Origin: Polynucleobacter necessarius | GTDB lineage: Bacteria > Pseudomonadota > Gammaproteobacteria > Burkholderiales > Burkholderiaceae | Length of the DNA: 64,000 nucleotides | Reading direction: 5' to 3' | NCBI RefSeq assembly: GCF_900095215.1 | Contig: NZ_LT606949.1 | Span: 1,040,093 to 1,104,092 of the forward strand | Part shown: piece by piece, positions 18,813 to 33,665 of the stretch | Layout: every line of letters begins with the position of its first letter | How positions within the stretch are numbered: the stretch's first letter is position 1 | Translations under genes and position numbers: made by a program | Notes under the pieces: model-generated | Seen by the model: the letters and a program-made list of their open reading frames with translations, nothing else | What the model was told of the DNA's origin: nothing | The model's database searches: none

Positions 18813-20949
18813 TTATCCTGTATTTCTTAATCCTGCGGCAATTCCATGAATATCAACATGAATCCCTCTTTGGGTGGACTCATCCGCTATACCCTGGCGA
18901 CTTTTCTTAATTAACTCTACTTTCAACCGATGTAGTGGATAAATATGCGGCATACGGCGTTTAATAGAATCAGCGAGCTGAGGAGCATTTGCCAACCGTC
19001 GATTATTACCTGTGATGAGCTCTAGTGCCTGAGTTGTTTTATTCCATTCGGCTTTAATCATGGAGAAAATATGTTCTCGCAGTTTAGGATCTTCCACTAA
19101 CTCGCTATATATGGCAGAGATTGATAAATCACTTTTAGACATTGCCATATCAATATTTGAAATTAATGTATTGAAAAACGGTCACTCCGCATACATTCTT
19201 TTTAATAATGTTGTTACCGCTAATTTTTTATCGACATTAGACTGTTGGAGCAATTCGGTCACTCCTGAACCAAATCCATACCACCCAGGTAAGGTCAGAC
19301 CACATTGCGCCCCACTAAATCCCCAGGGAATAGCTCTTAGATCTTCAATCGCCATCCCCTGCTTACGAGCTGACGGCCTTGATCCAAGATTTAATGTGGC
19401 AATTTCCTGTATAGGCGTAGCACTAGAAAAATACTCAGAGAATCCCTCTGTCTCATAAACCAACTCCCGGTAAGAAGACATGCTGATTGCTGAAGGTAAG
19501 TTAGCCGCCTCAAGACAGTCATCTGGAATTTTCTTATTTGTTGGCAACAAACTGGATTCCAAAGTAGCATCTACCAATATCTCCAAGTTATGGCGACCTA
19601 ACCGGGGGGGGTTAGAGTACTTTGAACTGATTACCTCACCCTGCTCGGTTAGGCGTATTGGCCCAGAAGCCGTTCCAGCTGGTTGAGCTAGGATTGCATC
19701 GTGACTTGGGCCACCACCACGGCCAACTGTTCCGCCCATTCCATGTGCCAACCTTAATTGAATACCTTGAGAAGCGCCGTGTGTAAATACTTTTGAAAGG
19801 GTAACTTCTGCACAATACAACTCCCAATTACTCGTTACGATACCGCCATCTTTATTGCTATCGGAGTAGCCTAAAACAATATCCTGCTGCGCTCCAGATT
19901 GTTTAACAAGATCTGAGATTCCAGGAATTTCGTAGAATTCCTCCATGATGCTAGTAGAGTTACGCAAGTCGTCAATGGTTTCAAACAATGGTGATACCAG
20001 TATTTTGGTTTGAGAATTTCCTCGTAAGACTCCTGTAAAAATCCCAGTTGCTTTTTGGAGTGCTAGGCCATCCAATAAGTCGCTTACAGATTCAGTGTGA
20101 CTAATAATGTAGTGACGAATTGATTCTCCACCATATAACCCCAGCAATCGTTTAGCAGTAGAGAAAATTGCCAACTCAGAGTTAGCTAGATCGCTATAGT
20201 CATAACCCGATATTAAAAGTGGGCGAACATCTTTTAAAGCCTTTATCAGCACGGATCGCTTTTGCTCTTCGCTTAGATTTGCGTAGTTCGGCTCAATTTG
20301 AGCTACTTTAAACAGCTCCGTTATCACTTCTTGATGTTTGTCAGAACTCTGCCTCAGATCGATTGTTGCCAAGTGAAATCCAAATGCACGAACCGAGCGA
20401 ATAAGGGTATTCAATCGCTCATCCGCTAATGCCTGGGGGGCGTATGCCTCCAATGAATCCTTGATGATTGGTAAATCAGCAATCAATTCTCCTGGAGTGG
20501 AATATGCCAATTTAGAGGAATCGCCATTATTTTCAAATGCACTAAAAGTAACGCTAATACGATCAGCAATACCAACTAACGCTCGGCGATATGGCTCATT
20601 AATGCGGTGTGGATTCATATCGGACGATTTTTGCGATAATTTTTTAAGCTCATCACTGACATTAACGAAAAAATCAGATAACGATAGCTCTCTAACTAAG
20701 AAGGAAATCTCCTTTAGATAATGCTGACCTATTAAGTGTGCCTGGATGCGCATCGCATACTCAAGACAGTTCGCATCTACATTGGGATTACCATCTCTGT
20801 CGCCACCTATCCATTGCCCCATTCGCAAGAAAGCCGAAGATACTTCCTTACCAAGTACCTTTTCTAGTTGGGCATAAATTTTCGGAATATCACCGACAAA
20901 TGTGAACTCATAGTATGAAAGCGCGTTTTCTACCTCATCGGCAACTGTC
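18813..20949 (-). pseudogene. ppc: Phosphoenolpyruvate carboxylase, 5'-truncated and interrupted
   Basis: Carboxylates PEP to oxaloacetate. The remnant starts at TVADEVENALSYYEFTF, about residue 235 of the family, so the TxHPTE catalytic His region is absent. GQWIGGDRDGNPNV, TIDLRQSS, MLGYSDS-like LGYSDSNKDGG and GTVGRGGG remain, but the Arg of the FHGRGG loop reads Met (AHGMGG). TGA at 19182-19184 replaces the Trp of MYxEWPFF. A run of eight G (19604-19611, plus strand) adds one residue without breaking frame. The 5' end abuts a methyltransferase remnant at about 20945. Linkage to glycerate kinase and oxalate genes suggests a serine-cycle type role. Confidence 0.9.
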
Positions 20950-22159
20950 AAAGTGGAGCGTCTTAGTAACCTTATAAGAGATGGAATCTATCTTGTAAGA
21001 GTCGGGGTAACCTGAAAATCTTAGGCCCTCTCTCACCGTAATTTTTCGTAACGAGCTACTGGTAACAACAGCAATCTTTCCAGCCTCGGTTGCCACTATG
21101 GTTGGAGCACACCCTTTTGGGTCAATAATGGTCATAATTGGAAAGGATAGTTTGCCTGTGACGATGTTGTAACCGGGTGGCTTAGTTAAATCAAACTCAC
21201 GCTTTGAAACCCCTTTGTGAATCACCTTCTTTTTGGGGTGCTCAAATCGCAAATACCCCTTGCTCACCAAATCTTCCAAGTCCTCTTTTAAGGTTTTGGA
21301 TTCATAAAAAGTCTTAATTTCTTTTAGAGTGAAAGGCATCCCATCCATCCAATCAATGCCTTTTTGTACGGCCCACTCTTTACTGCGACGTTTTCTCAGC
21401 AAGGAACCTAGCAACTTTTTTTGTTCGCGTGTTACCTTGCCTTTATAGTCAATGTCCCAAGAATGGATGTTCCTACTTCCGCCACGCTTATCCTTGATGC
21501 ACTTTCCCTCGAGATCTTTTAATGAATATTTTTTCAATAAAAGCTTCACAAAGGAAGGCTCCCCCTCATTCACATTGTGCTGAATGAATTGAAAGCAGGT
21601 TTTTTAGGTTCGGAGTGTACTCATTAATGATGGGAGATGCTTTCTTGTCACCCACAATATAGATTCTCTTGCGAACTTGGGGTACACCAAATTTCGATGA
21701 ATCTAAAACAGCCCATGACACGTGGTAGCCAATTTTTTCAATGTCTTGAGAATGGTATCAAGCGTTTTCCCGCCATCATGGTTTACCAGTCCCTCTACAT
21801 TTTCAAGAAGAAATCCGTGAGGAGATTTTTCTTTGAGAATTTTGACAATTGTAAAAAATAAGCGGCCCCTCTCATCCAAAAAACCTTTGCGATTTCCAGC
21901 AGCACTAAAAGGCTGACGAGGAAAGCCTGCCAGTAGATAGTCAAACTTGGGAATTTCTTTAGGGTCTATTTTGGTAATGTCGCCATGAATATGCGAGTTC
22001 TTAAAATTTTCTTTATAAGTAGTAAGTGCCGAATCTTTGATTTCGCCTGTAAAGACGCATGCTGTATGTACATTTAAGTTTTTTACATGCATTTTCAAAG
22101 CCGATTCTTGTACCACCCAATCCAGAAAACAAATCAATCATACGTATAGTTTTTTTCAC
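20950..22159 (-). pseudogene. DNA (cytosine-5) methyltransferase, catalytic Cys lost, frameshifted
   Basis: The likely start is GTG 22159 or ATG 22141, giving motif I as MIDLFSGLGGTRIGFE. One extra A near 22068 shifts to the frame with TACVFTGEIKDSAL and motif IV AGFPRQPFSAAG, where the invariant Cys of PCQ is Arg. ENVEGLVNHDGGKTL is motif VI. Further shifts near 21720 and 21590 separate the target-recognition part. The last frame ends with CAPTIVATEAGKI and KITVREGLRFSGYPDSY (motifs VIII-IX), and motif X is missing where the sequence meets ppc. No restriction enzyme is seen, so it was an orphan or a leftover of a modification system. Confidence 0.85.
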
Positions 22160-22200
22160 GAATGCACCTAATTTTTTTCTATTTTAATCATTCATGACAA

Positions 22201-22290
22201 TGGCGGAGAAGGAGGGATTCGAACCCTCGGTACTATTGCTAGTACGCCTGATTTCGAGTCAGGCACATTCGACCACTCTGCCACTTCTCC
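22201..22290 (-). tRNA. tRNA-Ser (CGA)
   Basis: Read on the minus strand, acceptor GGAGAAG pairs with CTTCTCC and encoded GCCA follows. The anticodon loop in CCTGACTCGAAATCAGG gives CGA. A long variable arm (about 90 nt in all) identifies a class II serine tRNA. It lies 250 bases from serS. Confidence 0.93.
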
Positions 22291-22392
22291 GGAATCGATT
22301 AAAAATTATAGCTAGCAATTCAGGATACCCTACTTACGATTATGGGATTTAAGGCTTCTTGAACCTTAGAAGCAAAAACCCAATAATTATCC

Positions 22393-22539
22393 ATGGTCAA
22401 AAAATCACAATCAAACCCGAAAACATCCAAACCGCCTTTTAATAAGGCAAAGTTTCTTCGTGAAACAAAAGAGCTTCGAGACTCGATGAAAATGGGTAAA
22501 TCAGTTATCAGACAAATGCGTGATGAAGCTCGGTATTAA
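22393..22539 (+). CDS. Hypothetical small basic protein (48 aa)
   Basis: ATG 22393 opens 48 codons ending at TAA 22537-22539, exactly abutting the convergent serS stop. The product is rich in Lys and Arg (MVKKSQSNPKTSKPP, KAKFLRETKELRDSM, RQMRDEARY) with a predicted helix in the second half. No family is recognised. A clean frame between two real genes is the only evidence. Confidence 0.45.
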   Translation: MVKKSQSNPKTSKPPFNKAKFLRETKELRDSMKMGKSVIRQMRDEARY

Positions 22540-23895
<1,356 letters not shown>

Positions 23896-23921
23896 TTAAG
23901 TATTTAGTAAATCTGGTGGCT

Positions 23922-24605
23922 CTAGTTCAAGCGCAAGACTTCCGCCCCAGCTGGCGGAGTAAACGTAAAGCGATTGGCTGGCAGGTTCACATTGAGTTGA
24001 ATCTTATCCAGGGTAACCAGGACTACGCTTCCAAGCCCATCGGTTAACTCCAGCGCTTTGGGCAAGCCATTGGTCATGCCGATGGAGATCTTGGTATAGG
24101 GAAGATCATTTTTGTTCTTAGCACTAGGATCCTGTTTAGGAGTCAGGGCTACCCACTTCATGCCTAAGCGCTCTTCGCTTTCAAGCAAGTCAAAGTGCTG
24201 ATCCAGGGAAGCTTCACCAAACAAAATGGCTGCCGGTGTTGAAGCGAGAGCTTGGCCTGCTGGACGAAAGGTTGCCTGGTTTAAATCTGTATCCCACAAG
24301 ATCAATTGCTTACCATCAGCAATGAGCTTTTGCTCGTATGGTTTTTGGGTATCCCAGATAAAACGTCCAGGACGCTGAAACACAAAATGCCCCTGGGTTT
24401 GGCGTACGAATTTTAAACCCTTGTCTTGTGACTCATTGGCTTTAGGTGCGCGTAACTGTTGCTGCACAAAATCACCTTCAGCAGTTTTGGAGTTGCGTAC
24501 AAATTGACGTAACTGCTCTACGCCGCTTTCAGATTGGGAGAATGCTGCACTTGAAAAAAAGATACTGGCAATTGTCAAAATTGCTACATTTAGAAATCTT
24601 GTCAT
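23922..24605 (-). CDS. lolA: Outer-membrane lipoprotein carrier protein
   Basis: Periplasmic chaperone carrying lipoproteins from LolCDE to LolB. A signal peptide (MTRFLNVAILTIASIFFSSAAFSQ) precedes the LolA barrel with GDFVQQQL, GHFVFQRPGRFIWDTQKPYEQ and ADGKQLILWDTDLNQ. Length 227 aa is standard. It starts six bases after ftsK, so the two are translated from one transcript, an order shared by many betaproteobacteria and gammaproteobacteria. Confidence 0.93.
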   Translation of the reverse strand: MTRFLNVAILTIASIFFSSAAFSQSESGVEQLRQFVRNSKTAEGDFVQQQLRAPKANESQDKGLKFVRQTQGHFVFQRPGRFIWDTQKPYEQKLIADGKQLILWDTDLNQATFRPAGQALASTPAAILFGEASLDQHFDLLESEERLGMKWVALTPKQDPSAKNKNDLPYTKISIGMTNGLPKALELTDGLGSVVLVTLDKIQLNVNLPANRFTFTPPAGAEVLRLN

Positions 24606-24611
24606 GAATAC

Positions 24612-27919
<3,308 letters not shown>

Positions 27920-27939
27920 GTTTTCTAACTGCGCAATAG

Positions 27940-27968
27940 AAAAACGCCTAGTATGCTAGGCGTTTTTC
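27940..27968. terminator. Terminator hairpin after trxB
   Basis: AAAAACGCCTAG TATG CTAGGCGTTTTT forms a perfect 12-bp stem with A and T runs on either side. Its arms recur at 28912-28942. Confidence 0.88.
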
Positions 27969-27970
27969 TA

Positions 27971-28384
27971 TTAGGGGAGCGATGCTGCAACCCAGTTTTC
28001 AAGAGCAAGGTTTAGAACCCTCTTAAACTCAGACATATTATTAGTAACCAAAGTTAAGCCGTGACTTCTGGCGTGAGCTGCAATATGAATATCATTTATT
28101 CCAATGGGCTGACCCGCGCGCTCTAGAAAAGCCTTAATTTGCCCATAATGCTGAGTTGCATTAATGTCATATGGCAAACCCTCTAGATGGCTAACAAAGT
28201 CTTCAATAACATTGAGATTTTTGTCTACATGCGCACTTTTTTCAGCGTCATAAATCAGTTCTGCCAATGTAATTGCTGATATAGCCATGCGATTAGCATT
28301 TTTGTTGAAAACTTTAAGCGCCTCTAGTGGTTTTCGCTTTATGACATAAATAACAATATTTGTGTCTAATAAGTACTTCAGCAC
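27971..28384 (-). CDS. vapC: VapC-type PIN-domain toxin
   Basis: PIN-domain ribonuclease of a type II toxin-antitoxin pair. Acidic residues are in place: LLDTNIVIY near residue 7, LAELIYD near 43, GINDIHIAAHA near 97 and TLVTNN near 115. The start is GTG sharing its first base with the last base of the vapB TAG, which implies coupled translation. At 137 aa it is full length. Its likely target is initiator tRNA or another RNA, by family only. Confidence 0.9.
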   Translation of the reverse strand: MLKYLLDTNIVIYVIKRKPLEALKVFNKNANRMAISAITLAELIYDAEKSAHVDKNLNVIEDFVSHLEGLPYDINATQHYGQIKAFLERAGQPIGINDIHIAAHARSHGLTLVTNNMSEFKRVLNLALENWVAASLP

Positions 28385-28617
28385 TAGAGAGGTTTCCTAT
28401 CGCCTTGCTCCTGAGAGCCTCTCTTATTCATGAAGTCTTCGCTTACACCTTCTGCAGTCAAAAAGAAGTTGTCCCACATATTTTCTATAGGCGCAATGAT
28501 GCGCTCACGACCTTTTGAGCGCACGTTAACCTTGCGCACATTTTCCGGAAATCGCATTTCTGCAGGCAATCTCACCGCCTGAGTACGGTTGTTGGTGAAC
28601 ACTGTTGAAATAGCCAA
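28384..28617 (-). CDS. vapB: VapB antitoxin (AbrB/VagC-like)
   Basis: Swapped-hairpin AbrB-type DNA-binding antitoxin: TVFTNNRTQAVRLPAEMRFP in the N-terminal DNA-binding half, then WDNFF and a polar C-terminus that would wrap VapC. The start is TTG 28617 with GAGGG upstream. 77 aa. A polar tail (SQEQGDRKPL) overlaps vapC by one base. The pair is complete, unlike most accessory genes in this window. Confidence 0.88.
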   Translation of the reverse strand: MAISTVFTNNRTQAVRLPAEMRFPENVRKVNVRSKGRERIIAPIENMWDNFFLTAEGVSEDFMNKRGSQEQGDRKPL

Positions 28618-28651
28618 AATTTGACCCTCTTATATAGCAATTAATCTAATT

Positions 28652-28858
28652 TCAACCCCTTTGAGGGGAATGGCCGCCATTATTGGGCTTGAGTGAACTT
28701 TTGTTCAACATTTCCCACTCCAGATCATCCTCCATTTCATGCGCGAAGATTTGCATCTATGTAACCGGATTTAATGCCTCAATATCGACAAAACCCTTTG
28801 GAAAGGTTTTGGAATTTGTAACATCCACGCTTACTCTAATTAACTTAAATTTTTTCAT
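28652..28858 (-). pseudogene. Small hypothetical protein interrupted by TAG
   Basis: From ATG 28858 the frame reads MKKFKLIRVSVDVTN and PKGFVDIEALNPVT, then TAG (28757-28759), then MQIFAHEMEDDLEWEML to TGA at 28652. The first half recalls the N-terminus of some HigA-like antitoxins, but the helix-turn-helix part is not visible, so identity is uncertain. It lies upstream of vapB inside the segment flanked by the two similar terminators. Confidence 0.4.
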
Positions 28859-28911
28859 AAACCAAATAATCATTAAAGAAATAACCAGATTATCGAAATA
28901 GCGATACCAAT

Positions 28912-28942
28912 AAAAAACGCCTAGCAGTGCTAGGCGTTTTTG
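28912..28942. terminator. Terminator hairpin before hppA 3' end
   Basis: AAAAAACGCCTAG CAGTG CTAGGCGTTTTT; the stem arms are identical to those of the hairpin at 27940-27968, only the loop differs. Confidence 0.88.
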
Positions 28943-28956
28943 TTTGTTGCTACTAC

Positions 28957-30803
28957 TTATTTCTTGCTTTTGATTTTCGTTATTTCTTTTGTTGCGTAAC
29001 CAGAAATCACTGGCAAGAGTGGTACGATGAGCAATGCCACGATGTTGATGATCTTGATGAGTGGGTTCACAGCAGAACCCGCAGTATCTTTGTAAGGGTC
29101 GCCTACGGTATCGCCAGTTACTGCTGCTTTATGCGCTTCAGAACCTTTGCCGCCGAAGTTACCCTCTGCGATATATTTCTTCGCATTGTCCCAAGCGCCG
29201 CCACCAGTACACATGGAGATCGCGACAAATAAGCCGGTCACGATCGTACCCATGAGCAAACCACCCAATGCAGCAGGTCCTAATAAGAGACCAACAACGA
29301 TTGGAGCCACTACCGGCAAGAGAGAAGGAACAATCATCTCCTTAATCACTGCTGAGGTAAGCATGTCCACCGCCTTACCGTACTCCGGCTTGGCAGTGCC
29401 CTGCATGATTCCAGGAATGTCACGGAACTGGCGACGCACTTCCTCAACTACCGCTCCAGCGCAACGACCAACCACTTCCATCGCCATTGCACAGAACAAG
29501 TAAGGAATCATGCCACCAATAAAGAGGCCAATGATCACCATGTGGTTAGACAAATCAAATGACACTTGCTGGCCAATACTCTTCAAGGCATGGGTGTAGT
29601 CAGCAAAGAGTAGGAGTGAAGCCAAACCAGCTGAACCAATCGCATAACCTTTAGTCACGGCTTTAGTGGTATTGCCAACGGCATCTAATGGATCAGTAAT
29701 ATCGCGCACCGCCTGTGGCAAACCTGCCATCTCTGCAATGCCACCTGCGTTATCGGTAATTGGCCCATAGGCATCGAGTGCCACCACAATGCCCGCCATC
29801 GACAACATCGCAGTAGCTGCAATCGCGATACCGTACAAACCAGCCAACCAATACGCCGCCAAAATCGCTGCGCATACAAAGAGCACTGGATAAGCAGTCG
29901 CCTTCATCGAAATACCTAAACCAGCAATGATGTTGGTGCCGTGACCTTTGGTAGATGCTTCATCAATATGTTGCACTGGTTTGAACTGAGTGCCAGTGTA
30001 ATACTCAGTAATCCAAACCAATCCCGCTGTCAGCAGCAAACCAACTACGGTTAAACCGAACAAGCGCCATTGGCTACCAGGGATGCCAAAAGCATCATCT
30101 GGCATGATGAAATTCGTCACGAAGTAGAGAACGCTATGAGTGACAAACCGCCAGCGATGATCAAGCCTTTATACAAAGCAGGCATCACATTCTTCATACT
30201 AAGAGTTGCTTTTACAAATGAGCAGCCGATGATCGACGCAATGATCGAAACGCCACCAAGTACGAGTGGATAAATAATCGCGGCTACTGGTGCAGCGGCA
30301 ACCATTCACGAACCTAAGACCATGGTTGCAATTAAAGTGACCGCGTAAGTCTCAAACAAGTCAGCCGCCATACCTGCGCAGTCACCGATGTTGTCGCCGA
30401 CGTTATCAGCAATTACAGCAGGGTTACGTGGATCATCTTCCGGAATTCCGGCCTCAACCTTACCTACTAAGTCAGCGCCAACGTCTGCACCCTTAGTAAA
30501 GATGCCACAGCCTAAACGCGCGAAGATGGCGATGAGCGAGGAACCAAATGCTAAACCAATCGCGGTCGCAAAATCGAGGAAGAGCGCCATTAGAACGGTC
30601 AAAACCACCCCGACCACGGCAATCGTTTTGTATTGGCGCGACAAGTATGCCGCCGCATTCTGCTGAATCGCCTCGGCAATTTCTTGCATCTTGGCGTTGC
30701 CAGTGCTTTGCTTCAAGATCCAGCCACGCATCACAAACCCGTAAATTACGGCTAGCACACCGCACGCCAAGGCAAAATACAAGCCTAAAGTGACATTACT
30801 CAT
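28957..30803 (-). pseudogene. hppA: Membrane proton-pumping pyrophosphatase, split
   Basis: Multi-helix membrane pyrophosphatase coupling PPi hydrolysis to H+ export. From ATG 30803 it has the substrate loop [21 protein letters not shown] with the [19 protein letters not shown] block, and near the C-terminus [24 protein letters not shown] at 30306-30308 follows MVLGS, where a hydrophobic residue (commonly Leu) is expected, and the next codon is ATG. A one-base loss near 30117-30125 shifts the frame before [12 protein letters not shown]. The two lesions make a functional pump unlikely. The adjacent soluble pyrophosphatase is intact and could cover cytosolic PPi removal. Confidence 0.88.
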
Positions 30804-30988
30804 GCTTGAACTCCCTAAAGTTAATCATTTGTTAATCTTTATTGTTTTGCATAACCCGCACTTAGGTAGACCTGGTTCGCGAAAGCTATAAACTATGGTC
30901 TTGAAGCTTTATCAGTATGTAGCAGAATCACCCCTGCGCCCCCTTTATATAGGATCAGAGTATTTACTAACCACTATTCGGAGTATTT

Positions 30989-31525
30989 ATGAGTCTCGAC
31001 AACGTCAAGCCAGGTACAAAGATCCCTGAAAGCTTCAACGTCATTATTGAAATCCCAATGAATGCGGATCCAATCAAATATGAAGTAGATAAAGAGAGTG
31101 GCGCAATTTTCGTTGACCGTTTTATGAGTACTGCAATGCACTATCCATGTAACTATGGCTACATCAACAAAACAATCGCTGGTGATGGCGACCCTGTTGA
31201 CGTTCTCGTAATCACTCCATTCCCACTCATTCCAGGTGTAGTTGTTAGCTGCCGCGCTATTGGCATCTTGCACATGGAAGATGAAGCTGGTCAAGATGCT
31301 AAATTGTTAGCCGTACCTGAAGACAAAATTTTGCCTATCTACACTCACTGGCAAAAACCAGAAGACATCAACCCACTTCGCTTAAATCAAATCCAACACT
31401 TCTTCGAGCACTATAAAGATCTCGAAAAAGGCAAATGGGTACAAGTAAAAGGCTGGGGTGATGTTGCTGATGCGCATAAAGAAATTCTGGAAGGCATCGA
31501 ACGATACAACAAAGAGAGCAAGTAA
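30989..31525 (+). CDS. ppa: Inorganic pyrophosphatase (family I)
   Basis: Soluble Mg-dependent pyrophosphatase. The family signature GDGDPVDVLV is near residue 66, with EIPMNADPIKYEVDK and DRFMSTAMHYPCNYGYI before it and HFFEHYKDLEKGKWV after. ATG follows CGGAG at good spacing. 178 aa, undamaged. It is divergent from hppA with about 185 bases of shared upstream DNA. Confidence 0.95.
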   Translation: MSLDNVKPGTKIPESFNVIIEIPMNADPIKYEVDKESGAIFVDRFMSTAMHYPCNYGYINKTIAGDGDPVDVLVITPFPLIPGVVVSCRAIGILHMEDEAGQDAKLLAVPEDKILPIYTHWQKPEDINPLRLNQIQHFFEHYKDLEKGKWVQVKGWGDVADAHKEILEGIERYNKESK

Positions 31526-31560
31526 TTTTCTAAATTATTGATAAGGCTTTGTGAAACGGA

Positions 31561-33180
31561 GTGAGCGCACAAAAGATTGCTTTAGCCCAGATCAACCCAT
31601 TACTGGGTGATTTGGATGGCAATGCGCAACTCATTCACAAGGCCGCTCTTGATGCCTTTAAGCAAGGCGCCAAACTCGTAGTAACCCCGGAGCTCTCGCT
31701 CACTGGCTACCCCCCTGAAGATTTATTGCTCCGCTCTGCTTTTATTGAAGCTGCAGAGCAGCAGCTTGAACTCTTGATGAAAGAGCTCGCTCAATATTCC
31801 GAGCTGACCGTTATTGTCGGTCACCCAAAACACACATCAGCAGGCCTGCAAAACTACGCATCTGTTTTACAAAACGGCAAAATCATTGCGGGCTATGCAA
31901 AACAAGAATTACCCAATCACGAAGTATTTGATGAGGTGCGTTACTTCGTGCCAGGCAATCAATCCTGCGTATTTGAATGCGAAGGCATTTGTTACGGATT
32001 GATTCTCTGTGAAGATGCGTGGCATGTTGGTCCAGCTATGCAAGCCTATGCTGCTGGCGCTCAAACATTACTAGTGCCCAACGCCTCGCCCTATCACCTC
32101 AAGAAAGAAGAGTTACGCATTGAAGTATTGCGTGAGCATATTGCAAAGACTCAAATGCCGCTGTTCTACGTCAATGCGGTTTGCGGCCAAGATGAATTGG
32201 TGTTCGATGGCGGCTCGTTTGCTTTAAATGGCAAAGGTGAAGTCATGATGGCGATGCCCCAGTTTGAGACCGGCTTGGGCTTTGTTTCAGTCTCACCTTC
32301 CGGTGAGCTAGACAAAGGCTTCATTGCCCCACCCCAATCCGTTGAAGCACAAGCCTATCAAGCGCTCGTCTTGGGTGTGCGTGACTATGTCAGCAAAAAT
32401 CGCTTCCCTGGCGTCATTATTGGGCTTTCTGGTGGTGTCGATTCCGCTTTGGTTCTAGCGATTGCGGTAGATGCCTTGGGTGCCGATAAAGTGCGCGCCG
32501 TCATGATGGCTTCTCGCTATACAGCGGATATCTCCTGGATCGATGCGCGTGAGATGGCTCAAAATTTGGGCGTGCAATACGATGAGATTCCGATTAGCGG
32601 CCCAGTAGACGCTTTAGAGGAAGCGCTTGCAGAACAATTTAAAGATTTACCAGTAGACGCTACTGAAGAAAATATTCAGGCGCGTGTGCGCGGCACTTGA
32701 TTGATGGCACTCTCGAATAAAACAGGTCGCCTTGTATTAACCACTGGCAACAAAAGCGAAATGGCTGTTGGTTACTGCACTCTCTATGGCGACATGGCTG
32801 GCGGCTTCGCAGTCATTAAAGATATCGCCAAGACACTGGTTTATCGCTTATGTGCTTACCGCAATAGTCTGACACCAGTCATTCCCGAACGGATTTTGAC
32901 CCGTGCGCCTTCTGCAGAATTACGTCCCGATCAAAAAGATCAAGATAGCCTGCCATCCTATGAAGTGTTAGATGGCATTGTTGAGCGCTATATGGAGCAA
33001 AACCAATCAATTGCGCAAATCATCGCCGCAGGCTTTGATGCTGAGAGTGTCGAAAAGGTAACGCGCTTGATTAAGTTAAATGAATACAAGCGTCGTCAAG
33101 CACCACCGGGTGTCCGCGTAACTACCCGCGCGTTTGGCAGAGATTGGCGCTATCCAATCACATCGCAATTTAGAGCCTAG
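31561..33180 (+). pseudogene. nadE: Glutamine-dependent NAD+ synthetase, split by TGA
   Basis: Last step of NAD synthesis. The N-terminal nitrilase-like glutaminase has TPELSLTGYPPEDL (Glu), the Lys loop and LCEDAWH (Cys position in family: here the block is GLILCEDAW). The synthetase domain begins at residue 280 with the P-loop IIGLSGGVDSALVL. TGA at 32698-32700 falls inside this domain between RARVRGT and [11 protein letters not shown], where Leu or Ile is expected; TTG and ATG codons follow. The rest ([24 protein letters not shown]) is intact. The start is GTG 31561 after CGGAG. Loss of an essential enzyme would imply NAD scavenging or a second route. Confidence 0.88.
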
Positions 33181-33252
33181 ACACCCAAAAACTGCCGGAT
33201 TTTTGGCAAGCCACTCAAGTTCTAGATATGATTACTGCATTAGGGGGAATAA

Positions 33253-33591
<339 letters not shown>

Positions 33592-33613
33592 AAACTGCTT
33601 CAGCCCATTATTC

Positions 33614-33642
33614 AAAACAGCGACTTAGTTAGCCGCTGTTTT
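33614..33642. terminator. Bidirectional terminator between glnB and HTH membrane gene
   Basis: AAAACAGCG / CGCTGTTTT stem with an 11-base loop between convergent genes. Confidence 0.75.
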
Positions 33643-33665
33643 GATTTGAACTATTTTTTATTGAA

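Noticed and set aside
29147..29503. 118-codon plus-strand ORF across hppA
   Set aside because: Antisense shadow of a conserved membrane protein; the minus frame has clear family motifs.
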